Source: CAUZJO01 sp963580245 (GTDB taxonomy: Bacteria; Sumerlaeota; Sumerlaeia; MVZB01). Taken from it: a DNA stretch of 44,376 nt. Of the stretch, positions 25,843 to 34,816 are shown in pieces. How positions within the stretch are numbered: the first letter of the stretch is position 1; each line of letters starts with the position of its first letter. Location: assembly GCA_963580245.1 (NCBI GenBank), contig CAUZJO010000013.1:1-44376 (forward strand), in the 5' to 3' direction. A program made the translations under genes and the position numbers. The notes under the pieces were generated by a model, which did no database searches, was not told the origin of the DNA, and saw only the letters and a program-made list of their open reading frames with translations.

Positions 25843-27136
25843 AGGGTCGCGAATCCATGCCCGTGCTCGAAGTTGGAAGGTCCGGCGAGGCGAGGGGAGG
25901 GCAGGGGCCCGTGGAAGAAAAGATGAAACCGGCGACCGCTGACCACCGCGCGAGTCTCGATCCGCCCAAGAGCGTCGAGGAGGCGCCGGTGTGGTTGGCC
26001 CGTCTGCTGCAGTGGGCCCACGAGTGCCGCGTCACCGACCTGCACCTCTTCCCCTCCGATGGCCGGGCGATGGTCTGGGCGCGGATCGATGGCGAGTTGC
26101 GCGAGGTCGCGTGCTATTCGCCGTCGGTCCACGAACGCATCATGGCCCGGCTCAAGGTGCTCGGTCGCTGCTCGGATTACACGGGCGAGTTGGTGCAGGA
26201 AGGCCGCTTCACGCTCAACGGACACGCCGAACAGGGCGAGGCGCGGCTGTCGGTGCTGCCGACGCTGCGCGGGGAGGGCGGTTGCGCCGGCTTGATGAGT
26301 TGGGATACTCGGAGGGGCTCGCCGAGTCGCTGCGCCGCGCCGTGGATCGCCTTCAAGGGTTGATCCTCGCCGTCGGGCCGAGCGGGTGCGGCAAGAGCAC
26401 GGCGTTCTACGCGCTGCTGCGCGACCTGAACGAGCGGACCGGTCGTCCGGTCTCGATCGTCACGATCGAGGACCCCATCGAGCAGTCGATGCCGTTTGCG
26501 GCCCAGATCTCCGCCGACCGGAATCGCGGACTCGGTTTCGCCGAGGCTCTACGGGCGGTGGTGCGCCAGGACCCGGAAGTCATCATGATCGGCGAGATCC
26601 GCGACGCCGAAACGGCCAAGACCGCCCTGGAGGCCGCCTTGACCGGTCACCGGCTTCTCTCCTCGATGCACACGCTGACGGCCGGCGAGGCCCTGGTGCG
26701 GCTCCGGCAGATGGGGGCGCCGCCTTATGTAATCAGCTCCGCGCTGGCCGGCGTGCTCAACGTGCGGTTGGTGCGACTGTTGTGCCAGGCGTGTCGCGAG
26801 GGGCATCCGCCAACTGAGAGAGAACTGGCGCCGGCGCCCGAGGCGGCTTCATGGCCCGAGGCCCGCGTCGCCGAGCCCGTGGGATGCGAGGATTGCCTCG
26901 GCAGCGGGCACCGGGGGCGGATCGGGACCGGCGAGTGGCTCGTGCCGACCAGCCGGACGGTGCTCGCCCTGCAATCCGCCGCCCCGGCTTCGGAGGTCGC
27001 CGCAAGCTTGGATACGTCGGTCCCCGCCCGCGAGGCGGTCCTGGAGCTGGTGCGGTCGGGTCGCGTTGCGCCCAGCGCGATGGAGCGTCTCAGCGGTTTG
27101 ACGTCACTGACGGGCGGCGAGAGGACGGTGACGTGA
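25839..27136 (+). pseudogene. gspE: type II secretion ATPase GspE/PilB, split by a -1 frameshift
   Basis: Assembled product about 430 residues. The first frame (GTG 25839 or ATG 25857) carries the N-terminal domain: VTDLHLFPSDGRAMVWARID, then GELVQEGRFTLNGHAEQGE and RLSVLPTLRGEG. At about 26268-26290 the frame must shift by -1 to continue with RRLDELGYSEGLAESL, Walker A GPSGCGKST, the Asp box TIEDPIEQ, Walker B VIMIGEIRDAETAKTALEA, the His box TGHRLLSSMHT and the tetracysteine metal site CQAC...CEDC. All motor motifs are intact after the break. Without repair the first frame runs to 26363 and ends before Walker A. The stop TGA shares a base with the next ATG (27136). A single lost base in the G-rich stretch could be real or an error. 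Confidence 0.85.
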
Positions 27137-28161
27137 TGAACGATTCCAAGAACCCGGTCTCGAATCCGGGTAACAAACCCGGGCCGAGGCGGACTTCTCC
27201 CGGAACGAAGATCGCTGCTTTGATCCTCGCGGTCCTCATTGGAGGTAGCGCGTTCTATATCTGGCTGGTCACGAACGCATATCATTTCATTGTCCTTGAC
27301 CTTTTAGGGTCCGAATTCATCGGCTTTTTTGTGATCATCCCCCTGATATTGGCGCATTGCCTCGTCCTATTATTCTGGCGACGCGCGACGACTCATACGA
27401 TCCGAGATTTCTTCGCGTGGCTCGTTATCATCGCCGTGGTATTGCCAGATCTATTTTTTGGTTTGGTGTTCTATAACACTCAAACCGACGCGATGCACGG
27501 GATAGTCTGGGGAGAGTTTTTCGAGGCCACGGCGAGTCCTTTCGCGCTGGTACTATGGGCGATCATCGCCCTGATAAGCGTCCTGGTCATGATGCACCCG
27601 CTTCAGGCCCTTTCGATCCCCAGTTCCCCCCTTAGTCTTATCCCGCTTATCCTCTCATATCTCTGTATTTGGAACCCCCTTGGCATCTTGGTCGGGTTTT
27701 GGTTTCCCGTTCATCGTCGGCTTAAGTACTTCTGGAAGCCGGAACGTCTGCAGCGGCTGGGGACCGAAAGGCGCGGCATGACGCTGATCGAAATCCTGAT
27801 CATCATCGCCATCATGAGTATCCTGGCGGTTTCGGCGGCGCACGTGTCGGCGGTGATCCTGCGGTCGGCGCATTCTCAGCAGACCTGGGTCGAGGCTGTC
27901 GAGCTGGCCCAAGATGAGATCGCGATGCTGCGGGCCGGGGAGCGCCTGCCCGACCCCGGCATCCACGGCGTCCACGAGGAGGTCGCCGACTTGCATTCGC
28001 AACTGAGCCAAAGCGCGACGGTCGAAATCGGGTCGGGCGCCGATGAGCGGGTGCGGCAGGTGCGGGTCACCGTCCGGATCAACAACGAGTTTGACCGGCG
28101 CGAAGTGAGCCTGGCGGCCTTGCTGCCCGTCGCGCGGGACGGTCGGGGGGTGAATCCATGA
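27136..28161 (+). CDS. polytopic membrane domain fused to a pseudopilin
   Basis: 341 residues. The first 210 or so form about five hydrophobic spans (IAALILAVLIGGSAFYIWLV; FIGFFVIIPLILAHCLVLLF; FFAWLVIIAVVLPDLFFGLV; PFALVLWAIIALISVLVMM; LIPLILSYLCIWNPLGILVG) ending in a basic stretch (VHRRLKYFWKPERLQR). A prepilin leader and hydrophobic helix follow directly, ERRG then MTLIEILIIIAIMSILAVSA with Glu at +5, and a small GspI-like soluble part. No ATG, GTG or TTG in this frame lies between the last span and the cleavage site that would give a separate pseudopilin with a leader. The two parts therefore seem to be made as one chain and perhaps separated by prepilin peptidase (inference). The start overlaps the gspE stop by one base, and the end overlaps the next gene by four. 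Confidence 0.75.
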   Translation: MNDSKNPVSNPGNKPGPRRTSPGTKIAALILAVLIGGSAFYIWLVTNAYHFIVLDLLGSEFIGFFVIIPLILAHCLVLLFWRRATTHTIRDFFAWLVIIAVVLPDLFFGLVFYNTQTDAMHGIVWGEFFEATASPFALVLWAIIALISVLVMMHPLQALSIPSSPLSLIPLILSYLCIWNPLGILVGFWFPVHRRLKYFWKPERLQRLGTERRGMTLIEILIIIAIMSILAVSAAHVSAVILRSAHSQQTWVEAVELAQDEIAMLRAGERLPDPGIHGVHEEVADLHSQLSQSATVEIGSGADERVRQVRVTVRINNEFDRREVSLAALLPVARDGRGVNP

Positions 28162-28679
28162 CGCATCCTCGACGCCGACGGCCGCGCCTTGCATTTACCT
28201 TGATCGAACTGCTGATTGTCACGTCGATCATCTCGATGACATTCGCGGCGGGTTTTGGGCTTCGCTCCCAATTCGGCGCCGTTCGGGAGCGGCTGGGCGA
28301 GCGGCTTGACGCCCGGGAAGAGGCTCTGAGCACGCTGACGCGCTGGCGTCGCGACGTGACCTTGGCGGCCAACATCGAACTGGGCGACGCGGGGCGATCG
28401 ATGACGATCCAGCCCCATGGCTCCGATGGGCCGGCCGAACGGGTCCGCTATCATTGGACGGATGCGGGGCGTCTGGTCCGCGTGATCCAAACGGACACCC
28501 CCAGCCAAGCCCCGCGCGAGCAAATCCTGGCCGCTAACGTCAGCGATGTTCGTTTTCAGCAAGTCGGTCGCGGCTACCGCCTGACCTGGGTCACGCGATA
28601 TGACGATGGGATGCAGAAATGGTCATGGCGTTATGGAGGGTTTGCCACACCGCTGGCGGTGGGTGAGGTCCGCCCATGA
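28158..28679 (+). CDS. GspJ-like minor pseudopilin
   Basis: 173 residues. A short, very basic leader (THPRRRRPRLA) precedes FTLIELLIVTSIISMTFAAG, with the helix and the Glu at +5 of class III prepilins; the usual Gly at -1 is Ala (RLA-F), which prepilin peptidases can tolerate. The soluble part is about 140 residues and alternates strands (RVRYHWTDAGRLVRVIQT, YRLTWVTRYDDG), as in GspJ/PilW-like minor subunits. It overlaps both neighbours by ATGA junctions, so the four genes from gspF on are coupled in translation. The minor subunits would form the tip of the pseudopilus. Confidence 0.75.
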   Translation: MTHPRRRRPRLAFTLIELLIVTSIISMTFAAGFGLRSQFGAVRERLGERLDAREEALSTLTRWRRDVTLAANIELGDAGRSMTIQPHGSDGPAERVRYHWTDAGRLVRVIQTDTPSQAPREQILAANVSDVRFQQVGRGYRLTWVTRYDDGMQKWSWRYGGFATPLAVGEVRP

Positions 28680-29310
28680 GCCGGTGCCTTCATATCCTCC
28701 GCGCGAACCGGCGGCGTGGGACGATCCTGATTTTCTTTGTCCTGCTGATCCCGATCGTGATGATGTTGCTGTTGACGGTCCTGACGCGGCTGGACGTGGC
28801 GCGGGGGGGAGACACGCCGGTATCATCAACGCATTCAGGCCGATCTGCTTGCGCAATCCGTCCTGGCCATTGCCGAGGCCCAACTGGCCGACGGTACGGA
28901 GCAACCGGCGGCGCAAACCCTATAAGGGGAAGTCGAGGGAGCCGGGACTTACGCATTGCGCCTGGAACCGGGCGAGGATGGGAATTGGCGCATCGAGGCC
29001 CGCGGCGTCGTCCACGCGGGCCATTACCAGATGGTGAGCGAGCTGGAAGCCGTCGCAGGCCGGCCCCTCGATGGGTCGGCCGCGCCGACGCTCAACGTTC
29101 ACGTCTCGACCCGGTCCCATAGAAAAGCTTTCCTCCCCGATTACGCCCGACATCTGCCCCCCCCGCGCGATCGCGGACCGACCTGGTCCCGACTCGCGCC
29201 TGGATACTCGGTCCGAAGTCCTGTTGCAAAAAATCTATCGGGAAGAAGTCACCGTGAACGACCCGTCGCCGGTGGGCCTGGTCGGCGGCTGGAGCCAGGC
29301 GATCGAGTGA
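28676..29310 (+). pseudogene. GspK/PilX-like minor pseudopilin, broken by two homopolymer frameshifts and a stop
   Basis: The start (ATG in the ATGA overlap) gives ANRRRGTILIFFVLLIPIVM, a hydrophobic N-terminal helix with a basic leader as in GspK/PilX proteins. After the G7 run at 28803-28809 the frame must shift by +1 to read TRRYHQRIQADLLAQSVLAI. A TAA at 28923-28925 then interrupts, followed in the same frame by GEVEGAGTYALRLEPGEDGN and WRIEARGVVHAGHYQMVSEL. A second +1 shift at the C8 run (29157-29164) leads to SEVLLQKIYREEVTVND and the end VGGWSQAIE at 29310. Assembled length is about 210 residues. The two shifts fall in mononucleotide runs and could be sequencing errors; the TAA is harder to dismiss. 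Confidence 0.65.
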
Positions 29311-29598
29311 ATCCTTGGCCATTCCCCCGCCGGCGACTGAAGCCGGGACCAAGCCGGGTCATCCCATCGGGAACGAGACGCCCCCGGCTTCTGGGTTCCC
29401 ATGGGCCGAGGGCGGGGCATTCGGTAACCACACGAATGTCGCTAATCATCAGTTTCCGACCCAGGACATGCCGGCGGATGACCATGATCAGAAATGGGCT
29501 TTTTTCATTGACGAAGCGGGCCATGGACGTATATACTCTTTATTTTTAGGGGGGGGGTAGTTTAAGGCATTCACGTAAGGATAGAAGGGGCAATTGCT

Positions 29599-30267
29599 AT
29601 GATGCGCAAGGGGTTTACACTTATCGAACTACTGATCGTGGTGGCGATCATCGCGATCTTGGCGGCCATCGCGGTGCCCAATTTTTTGGAGGCACAGACT
29701 CGCGCTCGGGTCGCGACCGTCCTGTCGGACATGCGGGCGGTCAACGTTGCGATCGAATCATACGTTATTGATCGCAATACCCGGCCTTCGGCTTATTACC
29801 CGGGTAGGGAGCCCACCTGTAAACAAAAACAAACGTGGGGCAAGTGGTTCCTACGGGCTGAAACCTTTGGCGGAACATTCAGCGGCATTGGGGGTCAACT
29901 GACTAGCCCTATCGCCTATATGACCGACTTGCCCCTCGATCAGTTTAACACCGACTATATTTTGAAGTACTCCAAGAGCTGGGGAGGGTTGGCCAACGCG
30001 AGCATGTTTTACGCGGTGGACCGTTGTAAGACGCATAATTTCGGTATTCCGAATGACGCGGGCCAGAGTGGACAATTCATCTGGATCTATGACATCGGCT
30101 ATTTTCTCCAGAGCGGCGGTCCGAACCTGGTGATCTGGTCGCACGACACCGGATTCATCTACGATCCAACCAACGGCACGGTCAGCCCCGGGGACATTTA
30201 CTATGTCGGTCATGGGATGGGTTTTCTCGGCGCCGGTCAGGTCTTCAATAAAGGGCGGATTCGCTAA
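29599..30267 (+). CDS. type II secretion-like pseudopilin, canonical leader
   Basis: 222 residues. A short leader (MMRKG) and cleavage before FTLIELLIVVAIIAILAAIA with Glu at +5 mark a class III prepilin. VPNFLEAQTRARVATVLSDM follows, a form I know best from Planctomycetota and related candidate phyla. The soluble domain is rich in Tyr and Gly and ends with YDPTNGTVSPGDIYYVGHG, almost the same motif as at the end of the 24078-24728 protein. It may be the major subunit of this apparatus (inference from the clean signal). AGGGG lies about nine bases before the ATG. An upstream spacer of 288 bases separates it from the broken PilX-like gene, so it may have its own promoter; a G9 run lies at the end of a T-rich stretch near 29550. 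Confidence 0.88.
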   Translation: MMRKGFTLIELLIVVAIIAILAAIAVPNFLEAQTRARVATVLSDMRAVNVAIESYVIDRNTRPSAYYPGREPTCKQKQTWGKWFLRAETFGGTFSGIGGQLTSPIAYMTDLPLDQFNTDYILKYSKSWGGLANASMFYAVDRCKTHNFGIPNDAGQSGQFIWIYDIGYFLQSGGPNLVIWSHDTGFIYDPTNGTVSPGDIYYVGHGMGFLGAGQVFNKGRIR

Positions 30268-30679
30268 GTCCGAATTCAAGAATCTGGTTCACCTTCGGGC
30301 TTCACGCCCGGTTCTCTTTCGACGGACCGGGCGGTTTCAATTGGAGGACTTGGAGCATCCGGGGCTGCGTCAAGCATGACGTGGGTATCGCTTATGACGG
30401 GCCCGGCTGGCGTTGTCGGTGGGAAGACGGTGTTTACTGAATCCAGCGGATATGAGAGTATATGGGGGTTCGTGGGGTAGTGGAAAACATGCTGGTTCTG
30501 GGTCGCGGCGGAGCCGTAAAGGGCCTTTGGGGCCGGTGCGCGGAAGGTCGGGAGGGGTCGGAGAGCCCGCTGGCGCCCAAAAAACTTTTCTGGCGGCGGC
30601 CCAGGCAGATGCTATATATTTAGAGCAGTAAGCACACAGGCTGGTGAGAGGAAAGACGGACGGTTTGGAGATGAGCACA
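30268..30679. other. intergenic region between pseudopilin and C25 peptidase genes
   Basis: 412 bases without a gene. A hairpin CGGGC-TTCAC-GCCCG about 30 bases after the pseudopilin stop could mark the transcript end but lacks a T-run. TATATATT near 30612-30620 is the best candidate for a -10-like element ahead of the peptidase gene. The rest is G-rich and without recognisable structure. Confidence 0.35.
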
Positions 30680-33427
30680 ATGAGTCGCAGAACATACGAC
30701 GCCGAGGTCGAGCGAAGGGACCGCGCCGGATGGCGGGTCCGCTTCGACGGTTGCCGCCTAAAGCGAATCGTACACGTGATCCTCATCGGGTTCGTTTTCG
30801 GGTTTGCGGGCAGTGGGACGGACCGGGTCCGGGCCCAAGAGGCCGATTCCGCCGACGCCCGCGCCAAGCCGGTCGACGTCGTCCGGATAACGTGCGTCAA
30901 ACACGGCATCCATCGGGTCCGCGGCGATCAACTGGCAAAGTTGGGGATAAGGCTGAGGGCCATCGAGCACGATCAGATCGCCTTGGTCCACCACGATGAG
31001 TCGGTCCCGTTCCACGCGGTGGGTCTGGACGACGGAGTTTTCAACCGAGGGGATTCAATTTATTTCTTTGCCGAAGGCCCGAAGACCGAAGAGCTGCCGT
31101 ACATCAACACGCGTCGGCCCTATTATCCCGTTTCTCAATCATTCACGTTGCACTTGGGTCCGTCGCGCCACCAACCCGATCTCTTCATCCACAAGTCGAC
31201 CGGGCCGCGCGCCATTGACGATCCCGATGCGTATCCGCTTTATCTGGCTGAGGGCCGCCGACGATTCGAGAAAGATCCGATCTGGGAGTTCGTCCGCGAT
31301 GGCGCCATGAAAGACCCGGAGGTCGATTACCTGTTTTGGGAAAAGATGACCTATCCCAAGAGCAATGAAACGGAACAAACCGTGACGATTCCGTTTGTGT
31401 TGCCGGACCTCGACGTTGAATCGACCGCCAGCGCGGAGATCCGGTTGATGGGCATCAGCGCGGTCGGCGGGCTCACGCAATCGATGGAGCACCATCTGAC
31501 GACGGATTTCAATGGCAAGTGCAGGCGCTACTACGAATGGAGCCAGCCGGCGAAGTTTACGGCCCACGTCGAGATACCGCCCCGCAAACTGCGCAAGGGC
31601 AAGAACGAATTCAAAGCCACCCTGCATCCTCCGAAAGTGTTCAAATTGACCACGACCGGGCTAGCGCGCAAGCTCAAGATTGACGTTGTGGCGTTGGACT
31701 GGTTCGAGGTGCGGTTCAAGCAATTCACAAACGTCCATGAGGGTTACAATGAGTTCTACTTTAGCGAAGAGGACCTGAAGGAACCAATCTCGCTGAGCAT
31801 TCGCAACTTTTCATCAGGGGGGATTCTCGTTTTCGACGTGGAAAACAAGGAGGTTTTTCAACCCAAGCCCTTTCGCGAGAAGGGTTCGAAGAATTACGGG
31901 GTGAATCTGCGACTGGAACCGGGCGAGAAGACCTTGGTGGCGACAACCTTTGCGGCCGCCCTCGATCCCTTCGAAATGAAACGCGTGAGGCTGCGCAACC
32001 TGTTTGCACAACCCGTCGATTGCGATATGCTGATCCTGACCCATGGTCAGTTTCGTTCGGCGCTCAAGCCGTTCATCGACTGGAAGGTGAGCCGGGGCCT
32101 GAAGGTCCACATGGTGGATATCGACGATATCTTCAACGAAGAATCGGCGGGCTTTGCCACGGTCGAATCAATGCGTGACTACGTGGAGTACGTATACAAT
32201 AGTCAGCCCGAACCAAAGCTGAAGTATCTATTGTTGGTCGGCGACTCGAGCCTGATTTCAAAATACATGACCCATATGCCCGCCTATTCTTTCCATCAGA
32301 GCGGGTTCCCCCCCAACGACAACTATTTCGCGAACTTCGTGGACCCATTTGACGCGCCGGTCTTGGCGGTGGGTCGGTTTTCGGTGCGCGAGGCCGAACA
32401 AATTCAAGACATCACGCGCAAGATCATCGATTATGAAAGCGGCAAGGACAACGGCGCGTGGCGGTCGCGGTTCTTCGTGATCGCGGCCGCGGCGGCCTGG
32501 GCCACCAGGGACGCGGATAAACTCATTGACCGATTCGTTCGGCCTCACTTCGCCAGCAGCCTCTTAAGAACGGAAAATCACAAGTCCTCGCCGGAGTATC
32601 ACGCCTTTTTGACCCAACAGATCGTCGACCAGTTGAATACCGGTAATCTGATCACGGCCTTCTTCGGTCACGGCGGCGGCACGGTATGGGAGGTGGGACC
32701 GGCGATGGCCGGTGGGTACTTCCGCACCCACTTGTTTGATCAGAAGAACGTCGCGAAACTTGAAAATCGCGACCGTTTGCCGTTGGTGTTCGCCTTGACC
32801 TGTTACACCAACAAATTTGACGATCCGCACGTGACGCAGACCCTCGGCGAGACGTTCATGAATTCACCGGGAGGCGCGATCTCTGTCATCGGCGCGACCG
32901 GCCGCAGCTCGACTTCGCTGAACTATATATACATGGAGGCGTTCATGGAGGCCCTCAAGGAACGTCGATTCAACCGGCTCGGCGATTATATGGTTGCGGC
33001 CAAGGAGAAGTATAAGCGGGCTTCGACGTATCTATTGATAGGGGACCCCTCGCTTGAGTTCAATCTCCCCGAGCCCACGCTGGCCATTACAAACGTCCAA
33101 TATGACGACGTCGATGGCCGGCTCACGTTCGATTACGAATTACCCGAAGACATCGAGCTGCCCGCGCCCTTGAATCTGATCGTGCTCGACAAAGACGAAA
33201 AGCTCGTGGACGAATGGACCCATTCGGTCGATGCCCCGCAGGGGTCACTGGAACGTCCGTTGAATAAACCGTATGGCGCGAGTACGCTGCGCCTGGCCGG
33301 TTACCTGACCGGGGGGCCGGGTCAATGGTACGCGGGCGGCGCGACGATCGAGATATCGACTGAGCAGAAGCAGGTGTCCCTATCGCGGGAACCGACGGAG
33401 GAACCGGAGCGGCGGCAGACACAATAA
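30680..33427 (+). CDS. exported C25 family (gingipain-like) cysteine peptidase
   Basis: 915 residues from the ATG at 30680, chosen because GGAG lies nine bases upstream. A long basic N-region leads to a signal sequence core (IVHVILIGFVFGFAGSG) with a likely cleavage near RVRAQEA. Beta-rich domains occupy about 40-440. The C25 peptidase domain then follows: KYLLLVGDSSLISKYMTH, PPNDNYFANFVDP, GRFSVREAEQI, the catalytic His H664 in TAFFGHGGGTVWE and the catalytic Cys C708 in VFALTCYTNKFDDP, then GGAISVIGATGRSS and LLIGDPSLEF. A C-terminal beta-sandwich of about 120 residues (TNVQYDDVDGRLTFDYELPE) closes the protein. I see no T9SS sorting domain, unlike gingipains and PorU. It follows the pseudopilus locus and could be a client of it (inference). 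Confidence 0.82.
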   Translation: MSRRTYDAEVERRDRAGWRVRFDGCRLKRIVHVILIGFVFGFAGSGTDRVRAQEADSADARAKPVDVVRITCVKHGIHRVRGDQLAKLGIRLRAIEHDQIALVHHDESVPFHAVGLDDGVFNRGDSIYFFAEGPKTEELPYINTRRPYYPVSQSFTLHLGPSRHQPDLFIHKSTGPRAIDDPDAYPLYLAEGRRRFEKDPIWEFVRDGAMKDPEVDYLFWEKMTYPKSNETEQTVTIPFVLPDLDVESTASAEIRLMGISAVGGLTQSMEHHLTTDFNGKCRRYYEWSQPAKFTAHVEIPPRKLRKGKNEFKATLHPPKVFKLTTTGLARKLKIDVVALDWFEVRFKQFTNVHEGYNEFYFSEEDLKEPISLSIRNFSSGGILVFDVENKEVFQPKPFREKGSKNYGVNLRLEPGEKTLVATTFAAALDPFEMKRVRLRNLFAQPVDCDMLILTHGQFRSALKPFIDWKVSRGLKVHMVDIDDIFNEESAGFATVESMRDYVEYVYNSQPEPKLKYLLLVGDSSLISKYMTHMPAYSFHQSGFPPNDNYFANFVDPFDAPVLAVGRFSVREAEQIQDITRKIIDYESGKDNGAWRSRFFVIAAAAAWATRDADKLIDRFVRPHFASSLLRTENHKSSPEYHAFLTQQIVDQLNTGNLITAFFGHGGGTVWEVGPAMAGGYFRTHLFDQKNVAKLENRDRLPLVFALTCYTNKFDDPHVTQTLGETFMNSPGGAISVIGATGRSSTSLNYIYMEAFMEALKERRFNRLGDYMVAAKEKYKRASTYLLIGDPSLEFNLPEPTLAITNVQYDDVDGRLTFDYELPEDIELPAPLNLIVLDKDEKLVDEWTHSVDAPQGSLERPLNKPYGASTLRLAGYLTGGPGQWYAGGATIEISTEQKQVSLSREPTEEPERRQTQ

Positions 33428-33637
33428 CGTCGAGCCCTAAATGGGCCCGAGCCCTTTCCATTTTGTCGCCCTCCACGTCGGCTTCGCGCGCCGATTCGAT
33501 CTTTTCTTTCCGACGCAAGGTTGGCCCCGCATTGAGAGAGGTCAAGTTTAGGGATCGTCCCGCAAGCTCGAGAGCCGGTTCGCCCTGTACGAAAGAAGTT
33601 GAGTGACGGACTCGTCGATCGAACAAGGGCTGGGGAG

Positions 33638-34807
33638 ATGATTTTTCTCGTCCAAACGCCTCACCCCTGGCGCGGAATTCGGCAGCGGCCGCATCATTTG
33701 ATGATGCGTTTCGCTCGGAGCGGGCATACTGTGCGCTGGGTCGAGTGTCGATACGCGCGCTGGTTGGCGGGGCGGGCGGCGGAGTTTTTTCGGGCACGGC
33801 CCGAGCGGCCCGAGGCGAACCTCGAGGTGTGGCCGGTGACGTTGATCAACGGCGAGCGGCTGCCGCCCATCCGCTCGTGGAACAAGGCCCGGCTGGCGCG
33901 GGCACTCGATCGACCGTCTCCCCCCGGTGCCGAGGGCCCGCGCGTGCTGTGGATTTACAATCCGCATGAGGGACACCTGGTCGACCGTGTTGCCCACGAC
34001 CTGGTTGTTTACGACATCATGGACGAGTATCGGGGCTTCCCCTGGTCGCCCGCGAACATCGCCGAAGAGGAGATCGAGCTGCTGCGGCGGGCCGATTGCG
34101 TCTTCGCCGGGACGCGCGCTCTCTACGAAGGCAAGGGCCGCCTGGCGCAAGGGCCGGTTGAGTGCATCCTGAGCGGAGTGGAGGTCGAGCACTTCGCGCG
34201 CGGTTCGGGCGCCAAGGACGAGCAGGGGGCGGCGGGGGCCGATCGGGTCCATCGCGACTTGCGCAACCGCTATCGCCGGCTACTCGGCTATGCGGGGATG
34301 GTCGATGTGCGGATCGATCAGGCGATGTTACGCGCGGCGGCGCGTGCGTTTGCGCACTGGGGATTTGTCCTGCTGGGGCCGGTCACGACGAATGTGGATG
34401 ATCTACAGGGCGTTCCCAACATTCACCTGCTCGGCGCGCGGCCGTACGCCGACCTGCCCTCCTATTACCACGCGTGGGACGCCGCCGCGTTGCCGTTCGT
34501 CGATAGCGAGTTGACCCGTCACATTAACCCAACCAAGATCCTCGAGTACGGCGCCGCGGGCCTCCCGATCATTGCGCGCGCGTTGCCCGACGTCGAGCGC
34601 TACTACGCCGACGGCGCGTGGCTCTACCGGACCGGCGAGGAGTTCATGGCGAGCCTGCGGGTCCTGGACGAGTCTGCCCCCGCCGATCGGGCGCCGCGGC
34701 TGCAAATCGCGCGCGGCTGGGCCGAACAGCGCAGTTGGGACGCGCTGGCCGGGCGGATGTTGGAGACGGTTGAATCACGGTTGAAGTCCAAACATGACAA
34801 AATGTAA
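33638..34807 (+). CDS. glycosyltransferase, GT-B fold (family 4-like)
   Basis: 389 residues. The N-terminus MIFLVQTPHPWRGIRQRPHH is typical of a branch of GT-B glycosyltransferases seen in surface polysaccharide clusters (W-x3-RQRPHHL). The N-domain continues VLWIYNPHEGHLVD and VVYDIMDEYRGFPW. The C-domain has YRRLLGYAGMVDVRID, FVLLGPVTTNV, NIHLLGARPYADLPSYYHAW and LTRHINPTKILEYGAAGLPI, the last being the nucleotide-sugar binding loop with Lys and Glu (PTKILEYGA). Donor and acceptor cannot be told. A TTG frame open from 33599 is less likely than this ATG, which has AAGGG upstream. It is a single gene here, about 210 bases after the C25 peptidase, and may be unrelated to it. Confidence 0.82.
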   Translation: MIFLVQTPHPWRGIRQRPHHLMMRFARSGHTVRWVECRYARWLAGRAAEFFRARPERPEANLEVWPVTLINGERLPPIRSWNKARLARALDRPSPPGAEGPRVLWIYNPHEGHLVDRVAHDLVVYDIMDEYRGFPWSPANIAEEEIELLRRADCVFAGTRALYEGKGRLAQGPVECILSGVEVEHFARGSGAKDEQGAAGADRVHRDLRNRYRRLLGYAGMVDVRIDQAMLRAAARAFAHWGFVLLGPVTTNVDDLQGVPNIHLLGARPYADLPSYYHAWDAAALPFVDSELTRHINPTKILEYGAAGLPIIARALPDVERYYADGAWLYRTGEEFMASLRVLDESAPADRAPRLQIARGWAEQRSWDALAGRMLETVESRLKSKHDKM

Positions 34808-34816
34808 TCACCCAAA

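Noticed and set aside
27778..28161. Separate pseudopilin gene starting at the internal ATG
   Set aside because: That ATG is the first residue after the cleavage site, so the product would lack any leader; no other start in frame precedes it closely.
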